In this document: positions 30,301-45,300 of the stretch, piece by piece
How positions within the stretch are numbered: position 1 is the stretch's first letter
Layout of the letters: each line of letters starts with the position of its first letter
From: Planctomycetaceae bacterium
GTDB taxonomy: Bacteria > Planctomycetota > Planctomycetia > Planctomycetales > Planctomycetaceae
NCBI GenBank assembly: GCA_021732415.1
Contig: JAKFVC010000026.1
Location: 1 to 62,012 of the forward strand
DNA: 62,012 bases
Direction of reading: 5' to 3'
Notes under the pieces: model-generated
Databases searched by the model: none
What the model saw: the letters and a program-made list of their open reading frames with translations, nothing else
What the model was told of the DNA's origin: nothing
Position numbers and translations under genes: made by a program

Positions 30301-33300
30301 ACCGGAGGCGATGGCAATGACACGTTCGTGTTTGAAGACGGCTATGGCAGGGACCGCTTCAGCGACTCTTCGGGCAACGCCGACTTCGACTTCAGTAACG
30401 TGACTTCCGCGTTGACGGTAAGCCTCGACTCGCGCGGTATTGAGGTCATTCAAGGAGACACGAACGACGTGCGAGCATCCCAGGCGGATGTGACGGCTCT
30501 CGAACTCGGTAGCGGGGACGACCTGGTCTATATCAAAGAATTCGCCGAACGAGCGATCACGATCACCGATACGAGCGGCAACGACCAGTACCGCTTCCGA
30601 ATGGGCCAAGCTGACTCCACGAAAACTCCGGGGAAGATTTCCATCGAAGACACAGAGGGCGACTTCGATGAGATTATTCTCGAACAATCCCGCGCCGGAG
30701 ATCCGCTGACGCTCGGCTCCTATCTCGTCACGAATGGCCGTGAGTCGGTCGCGTGGAGCACCGACGTCGAGCGACTGACGCTGCTCGGCAAGGGGGCCGC
30801 GTTCGATCATTCCAACATCATCGATTTCGGCGGTCAGGTGACCTATACGAAGGCCGCTGGCGACGCGGTCGTCGATCTCAAAACCACCGGCCTGCGAGTC
30901 ATCGCCAGTCAGTTCGCCACCCCAGAGGCCATCAAGGCCGGATATCTGATTCTGGAAACTTACAACAGCCTGGACATCACCCACCCACTCAATGCCGGCA
31001 ACAACGGCTACATCGATGCGCGCGTTTTCAAGGACAAGGCGAACATCAATCTCAACGCCAACCTGTTGGCTTCGGCGGGCGACGATTGGAACGGCACTGG
31101 ATCCGGTTATATCCGTTTGATCGCCCCGGATGGTTCGATCACAAACGACAACGACGTGTTGATCAAAGGCACGAACGCGCATTTGATCGTGAAGGCGTAC
31201 AAAAGCCTCGCGCCGCTGCGTACCGACGTCGGCAGTCTGACGGTGGCAACGTCGCTGGATAGCCTGGGGAATGTCGTCATTAACGAAGTCGACAGCCTCA
31301 TCCTCACATCCACCGACTCGCACAATTCGCAAGAGAACGGCGGACTCGTCATCCCGACGTTGGCAGTAATTCCCCAGTGGGTCACGACGGTGACTTGGGA
31401 CGATCGAGCCACCTCTGATTGGCTCAATCAGGTCCGCGATGGCAACGACGTCTACGCCGTGACCTCTGGCACCGGCAGCATTACCCTGACGTTGAACGCA
31501 TCCAGCGCGCTCCTGACATTGCAAAGCGGCAGGATGGAAACTCGTGCGCACGGAAAGCCGATCACGCTCACCGCCGACGATTTCGATTTCAGCAGCGGCG
31601 AGAAGCAGATCGTCGGAACCGGCAAGCTGGTCATCCGCGCGACGCACGATGCGGTTGATTACCGGCTAGGTTCGGCCGCTGAGTCCGCTTTTGGATTCGA
31701 TCAATCAGGGCAACAAGCAGCGACCGCGAACATCGGCGTTCGCGATTTCGCGGCCATGGGTGACAGTTTCTCGCTCGTCGAGATCGGCCATGCGTTTATC
31801 AACAGTGCGGGCGTCGGTAACACGATGACCTTCGGCGACATCCAGGACAATCCAATCCTCAAAGTTAATTTTTCGACGCGCGGTGAGCTGGCCGCGCTTC
31901 GCAATTTGACCACGTTCTACGCCGATACGATGACGATCGCCGGCGACGTACAAGCTCCGGATGACCACATCGATTTCTTCACGCATCGAATGCTGATCAA
32001 TGCCAAGAACATCCACGACGAACTTGGCCCGAATGATTCGGGCGTCACGGCCCAGACCGTCAACTTTGCGATCGACGAACAATTGCAACAAGGTGGCTGG
32101 ATCATCGGCGAAGATCGCGTTGACATCAACGTGCTCAACAGCGACGGCACGCGGCCCTATTTCGCGTTCCCGGATGAATTGGTCAGCATCAAGATGGATG
32201 TCGGCAGCTTCACCAGGACGCTGAATCCCTACAGCGTGATCGATATCAATACGAATCAGTCGATTCAAACCGCCGGTGTGATTGAGGTCCACGGCGCGAA
32301 TTCGCACGCAGACGTGACCACCGACACGAAACTGACAGTGCTCGAAGGAGGCATCGTTGCGGGTCGCGATGACAACAACGTGCTGACGCTCACTGCGGGC
32401 TTGCTGCTGTCGGTGAATCCCGGCGGGGCGGTCATCGCCGGGGCACGCTTCGACGATGTGAACGGCACGCCGGTCGCCGTGCAAACGGGAGCCGGAGCCG
32501 ATGCCATTCTGAATTCGCCGCACGAGCTTTTCATCGGCGGCACCGTGACGACCTCGGACCAGATGCTGCTGAATTCCGGCACGCCGCAATTTGATTACAC
32601 GGCCTACTTCAACGGGCTGGCCGACGTTGATCCGCATCATCCGCTGATCGGCCACAGTCAGTACGGCATCCTGTTGACCGGTACCTTGACGTCGCTCGCC
32701 GCGAATACCACGCTGCAACTGAAGTCGGATGCGGATGTCATTTCGCGAGGCAACATCAATGTCTTCGGCGCGAACTCGGACCTTCTGATTCAGTCTGGTC
32801 GGTTCGTGTATCTGGAAGGCTTTACCGACGTGAGACGCAACGCTCGCATTTACGGCGGCGTGGATGTCAACGGCACGTCCCTGAATACCGCTGATCCGTT
32901 GCTCGGCAGCAGCGTTTATGTCGCCACGACGTCGCGAACCATCACGCGTGAGTCCGGCAGCATGATCGACATCCGCGGCGGTCAGGACGTCGATCTCCTG
33001 GGAGCCGTCGTGGCTGGTGGAACGATTGGCGCGAACGGAGTCACGTTCTCTGGGCCAAGTTCCTCGATCAGCGTCACTGCAGGTCAACAAGTCTTTCTCG
33101 ACAGCGGCCTGCTGGCTTCCGGCACGGTCACGGTCAATGCGGGCACGCCCGGCGCGGACGATACTCTGGCCGCGCTCTTCCCCGGCAAGACGTTGCCGAC
33201 CGACGATGGCAACGATCGGCTCAGCCTGGTGATCACGACGGCGGGTGGCATCACGACGGCCGGCAGCACGACCGACAATTCCGGTGGCGGCATCATCCTG

Positions 33301-36300
33301 AATGCGGCGGGCAACATCGAAGTTCTGGGCTCACTGAATGCCGGTGCGAACGTCACGCAGACATTTGATGCCAACGGCCACTTCCTCGGCGAAACAGCCA
33401 CTTACAGTTCTGAGCCGGCGACGCTCACGATCAATGCCACCGGTCGCGCGTACCTCGGAGGACACACGCTAAATCAAGGCGGCGACCTGGTCGAGACGGG
33501 TACTTTCTTGCGAGCCGCTCACGCGATGACCGTCAACGGCGGCGACTTCCGCACCAACGAAGGCTTGCTCGTCCATGCGGCCAGTGAGCTGACGGTCAAC
33601 GATCCGAATGGCTCGATCACACTCACCTCGCAGAACAACGCCACGGTGCTCGGCCTGTTCATCGCTGGTGGTCGTATTGATACCATCCGAGACATAAACG
33701 GCGGCTACCTGGGCCGAGTTCCCGTCTACTTCGACGGCGACTCGACCGTCACGCTGCAGGCCGGTGGGACGATCGAGGTTGGACAGGACATTGTCGCTGG
33801 AAAGCGGATCGACCTCATCGGCGGCAACGGCTCTGGCGGCAGCGGTCCGGGACTGACGGTACAGGGCAGCGGGCGACTGATTACGCTGCGGCCCGACAGC
33901 CAAATCAATCTCAACGCGCCCGGTGAAGTGGTCATTCTGCCGCCGGGACACATCAACGAAATCCAGTCGCAGGGCTTCACGGTTTCATCGCTGGGCCGAC
34001 TGACCTCAGATGTCACGCTGGCGTTCACGGTGGATCGGGTGGACTTCACCTATTCCGGCACGGCCACGCTCACGGCTGCGGCCACGGCAGACAACAGCAG
34101 CATCGCCGATCTCGTCGCCGATTTGCAGGCGGCCCTCGAAGCGGGCAACTACACCATTGCGACCTCCAATAACCCGAGCCGCATCGTGGGCGAACCGTTC
34201 ACGGAACTGGCGGACGATCCGTCGACGGCAGGCTTCGTCGATCCGGATGTGAAGATCAAACTTCGCAATGGCACGCTGTTGTTCACCAGCCCGTATGCCA
34301 TCACGATCGAAGACTCGTCCGTGAACGCGGATCAGTTGGGCGTTGATGTTTCATCCGGCACTCTGAGTTCAACACGTCTGTACGCCATCGATGCCGCGCA
34401 GCCGGGCTCGACGGTCAGCATCGGTGCGCCGCTCGGACCAAACGGCAAGCTGTCCATAGGCGGCAAGGTCCGAGCGTACTCGGCCATCAATCTTTACAGC
34501 GGCACGTCCCCCGACGGCACCGACATTGACCTGGGGCCGACGGGAGTGCTTGAAACCGTCGATGGTTCGATTCAGTTCAATGCCGGTCAATACGGCGACA
34601 TTCGCGGCGAGATCATCGCGCGGGGTGTCGGTTCGGATATCATTCTGAGCGCTGCTCAGACGCTAAGGATTCGCGGGCATCTCACAGCCAGCGACGACAT
34701 CATCCTGAGCGCCGGCGTGGCACTCGTCGCGCATCAAGTCAGCGTGCAGATCGACGGCACCAGCCAGCTCACTTCAACGGGTGGCGGCGGCGAGATCCTG
34801 GTCACTGGCTACAACGACGTGGTCTTTGACGGAGTGGTCGGTACCGGCAGCAATCATCTTGCCACGCTGGAATTGAACGCCGTCCACGGCAACCTGACGA
34901 TTCCGAAGACATCCGGCCGCATCGAGTCCGATGCGCTGATCTTCCTTAAGGGTGCGATCGTCGATGTGCAAGGTGTCGTTCACAGCACTCTGACAACGGC
35001 GAGCACCAGCGATTACGAGATCACCATTGATGCCACCGATAAGGCAATCATCAACGGCGATTTCCAACTCACCGGTTCGTTGTTGATCAATGGAACCAAC
35101 GAAGTCGAAGTCTTCAACACGACGATCGCCATTACCGAACTCGGGCAGAAAGTTCGCTTCACCGGCGGCGATATCCGCTTTGGCAAAGCTTCGACCGACG
35201 AATTCGGTAATCCCGTGCAACTTGGGTCGCAGGTGACGTCAGTGGACCGGATCGAATTTGATGCGACCGGAATGATCGAGATCGGTTCGGGATCGGTCAT
35301 CGCGACCAGCGCCGCGAACAGTGTCATCGACTTGGGTGCAGGCAGCCTGGCGATAGCCGGTTCCCTGTTGGCGGGAGCCACGGTCAACGGCTCGGACATC
35401 ACCTTCGGCGGCCTGTCGGCGGACATTACGATCACGGCACAGGACACTGTGTCGCTGGGCGGAACGGGCATTATTGGCGGCGTCTCTCAGACGGTCGGGG
35501 GCACGCTGAAGGCCACCGGGTCCATCGTCATCAACGTCAGCGGAGGCACCGCGGATGTCAGCTTTACGATGAACGATTTCAGTGCGTTTTTCACGCAAAC
35601 CGCCGACAACGAACCGGCCAACACACCTCACAGCATTACGATCAATGCCGCACAGGATGTGCGCGTGATCGGTACGATCGAAGCATTGCAGGATGGTGCG
35701 GATATTTCGATCACGTCAGGTGAATTGCTGCTTATGAATGGCTTCGTCAAAGCAGACGACCAACTAACGCTGACCGGCGGCAGTGACGAGACGGGTGTGG
35801 GGCTGATGGTCCAGTCGTTCGTCTTCGCCGGCCTGGACCGTGTCAGCGGCGGCACCCTGACAACGAATGTCGGTGGCGTTATCACGCTGGCGGCGACGCA
35901 GAAGGTGGTGCTGGGTGGCGTGATCGGTGAAGTTCACGCGGGCGTCGCGGATGCAGCGTCAATCAATGTCACGCAGGCCGGCGACTTGATGGTGACTGGG
36001 GCGGTGAACGCGGCCAACACCATCTTGTTCCGGGCAACCAACATCGCCGTCTCACCGGATGCCGTTATTCAAACGCAGACCAGCGGCGGGCAGGTCGATC
36101 TGCGAGCGACCGGCAGCTTCATGATCGGAGCCACCACATTGGGCACCCAGCCGGCGCTCATTCAAAGCGACGCGCTGGTCCATCTGGCGGGCGGAACGAT
36201 CAGTCTGGATGGTCAGATCATCGGAACCAGCAGCACGGGCCGAGTGGTCATTAATGCAATCAATTCGGTGACGTTCTTCGGTCAGGTCGACTCTGCTAAT

Positions 36301-39300
36301 CTGCTGGAAGTGAATGCAGGCGTGGGAGCCAACTGGAACTCTGCGCAACTGCTGGGCACGATTGTCATGACAGACCTGTCTGGCGGCGACGTCACAATCA
36401 ACGGAGGCACGCTGAGCAGCAGCGGCGAATCACACATCCTGGCCGGCCACGACGTCAACGTGACAGGTTCTGTGAGCGTTGGCGGCGATCCAGTGCCGGT
36501 GCTGCGTCCGATCATTGTCACGGTGCCGCGCACCATCGAAGTGATTACCGGCACGCGGCAAGTCGCGGTCGGATCGATTTTCGTTCCCGTCGTGAGTTTC
36601 GTGACCACGAAGACCACCGAGCAAGTGGGAACGGAAAGCGTCCGCGTGGGGAGTTCGTTCAACACGGCCGACGTCACGCTGACGCAGACTGGCTACTACA
36701 ACGACACAACGTCCACGCGGCGCAGTTTCTTCGTCGAGGGGATCGACTTCTTCGACACCGATCCGACGATTGATTGGAAGAAAGTCTATGACCCGCTGAC
36801 CGGCAACGTGAGAACGCTCAGCGTGAGCACCACGCCGACCGCCGGAACGGAATGGGGAGCCTTGACTGACAATCAGCGTGACTCGGTGATGATCCATCTG
36901 GGTTATCGCAAGCTGTACAACGTCAGCTTCTCCAACCTGGTCACGCACAACACGATCAATGGCATCCCGAGCGACATCCCGTGGCATCCCACCTGGGAGC
37001 ATGACTTCACCACCACCACGCTCGACACCACGTTTGAATACAACGGCGGCACTGGCTCACCAACGCCGATCACGTTCCAGCAATATGCCCACACCGACAC
37101 GGCCCGCCTGCCGGTGGATGGCTGGCGCGACAAGTTTGTCCAAATGCCCGCTGGAACGGAATCCGACATATTGCGAGTCGTGTCCCAAGGTACTCCGACG
37201 ACGTTCCAAGCGGACGTTGGTCTTTACGACGAGGAGGCCCAAATCTCACTCCGTCAAGACCGGTCGAAAAAAACATTTTATACCACCGATAACTCGGAAT
37301 TCCTCTACACGGAAACTGACTTAGATAATTCCCCGGAGCGATATGCTATTGACTATGAATCCGGTGGAGTACTGGCCTACTACCTCGATGGTACTCGGCT
37401 CCAAAAGAGCCACGCTCCGTCGTGGACTAATGGGGCTCAATTCGAAACCATTGATCCTATTACAGGAAAACTAGCTTTTGTTCATTCCGGCTATATACAG
37501 GCAACAAGAGGTCGCACGTTTCTTTACAGCACCATAGCTGAGTACAACGTTCAAGTTGGGATTGCGTCCAAACAATACCATGATGATAGAGGCTATCAGC
37601 AAGTCTTAATTTTTACCGAGAATTATTATAATGATCATGACAATTGGTATGGGTTCTATCACAACATCGCTGACACGCGGTTGCAGCTTTCGTATCAATT
37701 GGTGACAAAGCCGGTCGATGTGTACGACCTGCGGCCCAAGTTCGAGACTGGGGAATCGACGGTCAAAGTCGTGGCGCAGCAGTCGGTCACGCAGTGGCAA
37801 ACTCAGAGCATCACCGAGTCGCAAACGGTTCTGACGACGTCGCGAGACTTGCTGGACTCAGGTTCGGCCTTGCAGGGAACGTTCGGAGCTCCGTCGATCG
37901 TTGCCTCAAGCACGCTCACCATCTCGGCGGGTAACGATGTGGCGATTCATGCCATTATCCAGTCCACGGGCAGCGACCAATCGCTGAGCATCACCGCCGG
38001 GCGCGATGCCCTGGTGAATGGCCTGGTTCCCGACGGCGCACCGGCGGGTACCTTACCCGCCATCGCCGCGCTGCTGGCGGACGGACAGATCACGATCAAC
38101 GCTGGTCGCGATGCGACGCTCGGCAGAGACAGCAAGGTTGTCGTGGACAGCGACAATGATCTGGGAACACTGAGCGAAGTCAGCATCCTTGCCGGTCGCA
38201 ATGCGGTTGTCAGCGGCGAAGTCACGACGCTGAATTCCGTCAGGATCGCGGCAACTGATGACATCGCCTTAACCGGCAACGTGACGGCGACGCACCTGAT
38301 TGAGGCGACCGCTGGTACCGACGGGACGGGCTCGATCACCGGCGATATCAATACGCAACTGACGACGTTCGGCAGCCAGATCCTCCTCACCGCCGGTGGG
38401 ACCGACGGCGATATCACCCTGACCGACTCGGCGCTGACAGGCTCGACGCTGACAGGCATCACCAGCCTGACCGCGCTCGGCGGGCAGATCGTCCAGACCG
38501 GCGGCTTGATCACCGGCAGGAAGTTGACGGCGCGTGCGAAAGAAGGAATCACAGCCAACACGTTCGTCAGCGAGTACGACGTGCAGAACGCCGGCGCCGG
38601 CGACGTCAGGTTGCTCAACATCGGCGACGTCACGTTCACCGCTCCGCTGGCGGCGTCCAACGGGGACATCGACGTGACAATCTTTGGCGCGCTGACGGTC
38701 GGGGCCATCAACGGCAGCCAGGACATTTCGCTGCGTTCGACGAACACGTTCACGCAGACCACCGGCACGACGATCGGTGGTGGCGAATTGACCCTGCAAA
38801 CTCCCAATAGCAGCTACTCGCTGACAACGGCTGTCACCGGTCTGAACCTGACCACCAGCGTGCCGGGTAATGTCGTCCTGAACAATACGGGAACGCAGCC
38901 GCTGGAACTGAACGTCGCCGTGACCGACGGCAGTCTGACCGTCACGACGGCCGGTAAACTGATCGTCACCCAAGCCGTCAGCCTCACGAACCGCAGCGGC
39001 AATGACATTACGCTGCAAGCCGCCGGCGACATCGAGATCGCTCGTCTCCTGGCCGGCGCCTTCGCCGATGCCGAATTCGATGCTCAGTTCATCCGCCTGG
39101 GTTACCTGACCGGGACTCTCGTCGCTGCGGGCTTTCTGCCGGCGGACTCGCCGCAATTGACCTATGCCGACTATCAAGCGCTCGATCAAATGACCGCCCG
39201 AGCGGCGCTCGTCGATTGGTTGACCACGACCAGCTTCCCTGGCGACATCGCCCAGGAAGCCGATCGACAGATGAGTTTGCAGCAGCCGATCCGCACCTAT

Positions 39301-42300
39301 GGCAACGTCACGCTGACCAGCACCGGCGGAGCAGTCCGCGAGGTTGGCACCGGCGACGCGGCGGTCGATGTGGCAGCCAACGCGATCACCATCAACAGCT
39401 TTGACGGTGTCAGCGGCATCGAGTTCGCGATCCAGGAGATCACTTCAGTCACCAACACCAACGACGATGTGACCATCATCGACTACACGGGGATCGGCCA
39501 GCCAAATGAAGATTTGACCATCGTCAAGATCACTAACACCAACGGTTCGGTCACGGTGACCACGCCCGGTGACCTGAATGTCTATGAGGTCTATGCACCC
39601 GGCCCAACGGCCGACATCGTGTTGACCGCAGGCGGCACATTCAATCTGCTGAGCGTCAACGGCGTTACCAATACGGTCGTCGCGGGCGATCGACTGTCCC
39701 TGCATTCGACAGGACCCCTGCTTCTGGGCAGCGGCTTCACGGCGCCGAATGAAGTCAGCTTTTCATCGGACGAAGATGTGAAACTGACCGGTGCCACTCT
39801 GAATATCAGCACCGCCGACTCAATCTTGATTCGTTCGGGCAGCTCGATCCGCATCGAAGGGACACTAGAATCCGCAACATCGATCACGCTGATTTCTGAT
39901 CACGGCGACGTATCGATGAAGGGTACAATCCGCGGCAAGGACGGCCAACCTCTGCCGTCGCTGACGATTATCGCCAACGGCAACCTGATGACGTCGGGTG
40001 ACTTCGAAGGGCAGTACCGATTCCGCTCAACGCTGAACCAGCAGACCTATTACAGCACAACCGCGGATCTGGGCGTGACGACGGTCATCGTCAACGAGAC
40101 CGGCGCAGCCGTGGGGGACTATGCGGCACTGGATCTCGTGCCGTTCACGACCAACAGTCCGATCGTCGTGAAAGACCGGGTTTCAGGTCTGGATCTCTTC
40201 CGCGACTCGCAGACGGGGCTGGATTATTTCCGGGAAGTTACCGCCACCGGCGACCGGTTTTCATTCCGCACAACGGAAAGTGGCCGATATGCGTTTTCCG
40301 TCTTTAACAGTTCACTGTGGGGAATGGAGACGGTCTACTCCACAACGGAAATCTTCGGGGCGGGAACGTTGTATACGTCTGCCGACGGCAGCGATGTCCG
40401 ATTGCTCGAGGATCTCGACCCGAGCTTTGCTGAGCCGGTTTACATCGAGCTGACCGACACCGATATCATCGCGCGGCTTGTCCCGCTGACACTGAATGAT
40501 GTGAGCAATGGTCGGGCGACGGGAGCGTCCATCTCGCTCAACGAAGCCACGATCGGCACTGTCGCCAATTCGATTACGCTGCTGGCACAAGGTCAGGTCA
40601 ACACGTCGGACCTCGTCGTCTCCTCGAGCACAGGGGCGATCACCATTCATGCAGCCGACAATCTGCTGCTCAGTAATTTGACGGCTCCGACAATCAACGT
40701 TTCCACCACCGGATTCTTCGACTTTGACGGTGGATATAGTGCGGGGTCGCTCGAACTGCCGTTTGGCAAGACGCTGCAGACAGCAGACCTGATGCTCAAC
40801 GCCCATCAGGACGTGATCCTGCGCGACACTTTGGCCGCTGAGCATAGTGTGACGATCACCGCACAGGGGGCGATTCCTTTCCTGCCGACGATCAACCTGA
40901 CCTCGGCGGGCAGCTTCATCGACATTACGTCCGGAGCGGACATTCGCAAAACGGCGAACTTCGCAGCCACGAACGGCATCTCGCTGACGTCCCTCGGTTT
41001 GCCCGACGGCAGCGGAGGTTCCGTCGTGATCACCGGCAATCTCTCAGCGGGATCCGGCTTGCTGACGATCAATACCACTCAGGATGACAGCAGTATTACA
41101 GACACTGTCACCGGCACCGGCGGCTTCCTGCTGTCGGGCGGCGGCACGCTCACGTTGCCGGGAACGCTGTCGATGTCGGGTGCGACGACAATCGCGGACG
41201 GTCAACTTGTACTCAACGCCTCCCACAACACGGCGAATGTCGTCATTCAGATCGGCGGCACGCTCGCGGGCGCAACTACGATCTCGGGCAGCGTAACGGC
41301 CGACAATGGTGGCCAGTTCTCACCGGGCCAGATGCTCGGCCTGACGACGGGCATCATCACGATTGACGGCAATTTGAACTTGTCATCCGGTTCCACGCTG
41401 AATATCGAAGTCGCCGGCTCCCTGCCAGGAACCAACCTCGACCAGTTGCGGATCACGGGCAGTAACCGGACCGTCGCGCTGAACGGTGCCTCACTTGTCG
41501 TCAATGCAGCGATACAGCCAGCTCTGGGCTCCTCCTACCGAATCATCGACAACACGAGCTCGACCAATGTCATCGGGACGTTTGCCGGATTACCGGAAGG
41601 AGCTATTTTCGGCACCACGTCCGGCTCGTTCCAGATCTCGTATGTGGGCGGCGACGGCAACGACGTCGTGCTGTCGGTGGTTCTGACGACTGTCTTGAGT
41701 CTCGATGTGAATGGCAATCTGGTCGTCACCGACATCAAGGCGGCAGGACTGAACGACACCCTGACGATTCAGTCCGATACCGCCAACAACCGGTACATCA
41801 TTAGCGATCCGAACAATACATTGGGCTTGTCGGGAGTGATTACAGGAGCGACGTTCAGCAACTACGCACATACCATCATGGTTCCGTTCTCGTCAGTGCC
41901 GGGCAACATCCTGTTCGACACTCGCGGTGGTGACGATTCGCTGATCGTGGATTTTTCGCTGGGGACCTTTAGCCGGGTTGTGAATTTCGACGGCGGAACC
42001 GGCAGTAATTCGCTGACAATCACCGGAGGGACATTCGCTTCGCAGCAACTCGATGTGGTGGATAGTGACACAGGTTCGGTCACGTTGACTGGCAATCTGC
42101 AAATTGCGTTTGACTCCGTCGCAACGGTCAGCTCGACAACGATTACGACGGCCACCACGGTCAACTTTAGCAGCGCCAGCGAGGCCATTATTGTCGCTGC
42201 GGGGACGGGCAGTCGCACGACTGTCGATTCTGATCAGGCATCGGCGTTCACGTTCACCAACCCGACTCAACTGCTGACGCTGAATGCCGGCGACACGGGC

Positions 42301-45300
42301 AATGATGTGATAAACGTTAGCGGCCTGGGAGTTGGGTTCAGTGCTGACCTGACGCTCACCGGTCAGACTGGAAGCGACACGGTCAACATGACCGGAGCCA
42401 TCAGTCTGGTTGCCGGCGACCTGTCGATTAACGCCGAAACAGTCAGTTTCCAGGCCACCGTTGCAGCACAGAATCTGTCCGTCACCGGAACGATGGTTGG
42501 TCAAACTGCCTCGGTGAGCGTTTCCGGGACGACAAACTTCAACGCCACGACGGTGACGCTGGCCAACGCTAATAACAACTTTGGCGTTTTCAACATCACG
42601 GCATCGAATGCGACCCTGGTGGATGTCAATGGTATCGATCTGGGCACAGTGACACTCAGCGGAGCCCTGAACCTGAGCGCCGGCGGCAACGTCACCGACA
42701 GTGGCACATTGACGATCACCGGCACGACGACGATCGCAGCGGGCAACAACGACGTAACGCTCGACAGTGCCGCGAATAACTTCGCGAGCGCGGTCCACGT
42801 CACGGCGGCCAATGCGACCCTGGTGGATGTCAACGGCATCGATCTGGGGACCTTGATTCTCAGCGGGGCCATGAACCTGAGTGCCGGCGGCAACGTCACC
42901 GACAGCGGCCCCCTGACGATCACCGGCACGACGACAATCGCAGCGGGTAGCGGCAATGTGACGCTCGACAGTGCTGCGAATAACTTCGTGGGAGCGGTCC
43001 ACATCACGGCGGCTAATGCGACCCTGGTGGATGGCAACGGTATCTGCCTGGGGACAGTGACACTCAGCGGAGTTCTGAACCTGAGGGCCGGCGGCAACGT
43101 CACCGACAGCGGCCCACTGACGATCACCGGCACGACGACGATCACCGCGGGCAGCAGCAATGTGACGCTCGACAGTGCTGCGAATAACTTCGTGGGTACT
43201 GTCCACATCACCGCAGCTAATGTGACCTTGGTGGATGTCAACGGTATCGATCTGGGGACAGTGACGCTCAGTGGAGCCCTGTCCGCGACGACGGGCGGTG
43301 ACCTGACAATCAGCGGTCCAGTCTCCGATAGCTCTGCCGACCTCCAGGCGGCTGGCAGCATTATCGAGACCAGCGGAGGCACGCTGGCTTCTAACGGCAC
43401 GACCAACTTGAGAGCGACAAATGGATCCATCAACCTCAGCGGCGCCAACATCCTGGTGGGCGACGTGACCGGAGCCAGCTTCGGCGCCATCACGCTGAAC
43501 GACACGGTCAACCTGAATTTGGGTGCGCTGACAGCGGGAAATGGCCTGACGGTCACGACGAGCGGCGATCTGCTGGTCAACTCCCTGGTGAGCAGCACGT
43601 CCGGCGCGATCAACGCCACGGCTGGCGGCGCGATCATCGAGACGGGCAGCGGTGCGTTCCAGACGCCCGGGTTGTTGACGACTAGCTCTGCAACCGGCCA
43701 GACGCTGAATGGAACCAACACCGTCGCCAGCTTCAACGCGACCAACACCATCAGTGGCGACATCCGCCTGCACAACTCGGCAAGCCTGCTGACGATCACA
43801 GGGATCAGCGAGACGGGCGGCAACATCACGATCAATACTACGGGCGTCCTGACCACAACGGGAGTAGTGACGACGGCCGCGAACGGCAACATCACGCTGA
43901 TTGCCAGCGGTACCGAGACGCTCGGTGCGGCGGTGACAGCGGGCGGTTCGGGGATCGTGACGCTGGGCTCGACCGGGGGCGATCTGCTCATCAAGGCAGT
44001 TGTCAGCAGTACGTCGGGGAACATCAACGCCACGGCCGGCGGCGCGATCACCGAGTCGGGCAGCGGTGCATTCCAGACGCCCGGCCTGTTGACGACCAGT
44101 TCCGCCGGCGGCCAGACGCTGAATGGAGCCAACACAGTCGGCAGCTTCAGCGCGACCAACACAATCAGCGGCGACATCAGCCTGACCGACACGGCCAGTC
44201 AGCTAATGATCACCGGGATCAGCGAGACTGGCGGGAACATCACGGTGCTTACCACGGGCGCCCTGACGACAACGGGGGCAGTGACGACGGCCGCCAACGG
44301 CAACATCACGCTGCTTGCCAGCGGCACGGAGACAGTCGGTGCGGCGGTGACGGCCGGCGGATCCGGGGTCGTGACGCTCAACTCGACGGGTGGCGATCTG
44401 CTCATTAACAGCGTCGTCGGCAGCACTTCCGGCGCGATTAACGCCACGGCGACGGGTACGATCATCGAGTCGGGCAGCGGTGCGTTCCAGACGCCCGGCC
44501 TGTTGACGACCAGTTCTACGAGCGGCCAGACGCTGAACGGGGCCAATAAGGTCGGCAGCTTCCAAGCGACCAACACAACCAGCGGCGACATCCGCCTGAC
44601 CGACACGGCCAGCCTGCTAACCATCACGGGGATCAGCGAGACCGGCGGCAACATCGCGGTCAATGTCACAGGCGCCCTGACGACGACGGGAGCAGTGACG
44701 ACGGCCGCCAATGGCAACATCACGCTGCTCGCCAGCGGCACTGAGACACTCGGTGCGACAGTGATTGCTGGCGGTTCAGGGATCGCGACACTGAACTCGA
44801 CCGGGGGCGATCTACTCATTAACGCAGTTGTCAGCAGCACATCCGGCGCCATCAACGCCACGGCGGGTGGCGCGATCGTCGAATCGGGCAGCGGGGCGTT
44901 CCAGACGCCCGGCCTGTTGACGGCGAACTCCGCCACCGGCCAGACGCTAAACGGGGCTAATACTGTCGGCAGCTTCCATGCGACCAACACGACCACCGGT
45001 AACATCAGCCTGACCGATACGGCCAGTCTGCTGACGATCACCGGGATCAGCGAGACGGGCGGGAACATCACGGTGCTCAACACGGGTGCCCTGACGACGA
45101 CGGGGGCGGTGACGACGGCCGTCAACGGCAACGTCACGCTGCTTGCCAGTGGAACGGAGACGCTCGGTGCTGCGGTAGCAGCGGGTGGTTCGGGGGTCGT
45201 GACACTGAACTCGACCGGCGGCGACCTGCTGGTCAACGCCTTAGTGAGCAGTACAGCGGGCGCGATCAACGCTACGGCGAAGTGGGCGATCATCGAATCG

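Noticed and set aside
41893-43773. Minus-strand open frame of 626 codons
   Set aside because: It repeats with the 204-bp period of the coding array on the other strand and has a low-complexity Arg/Asp-rich translation.
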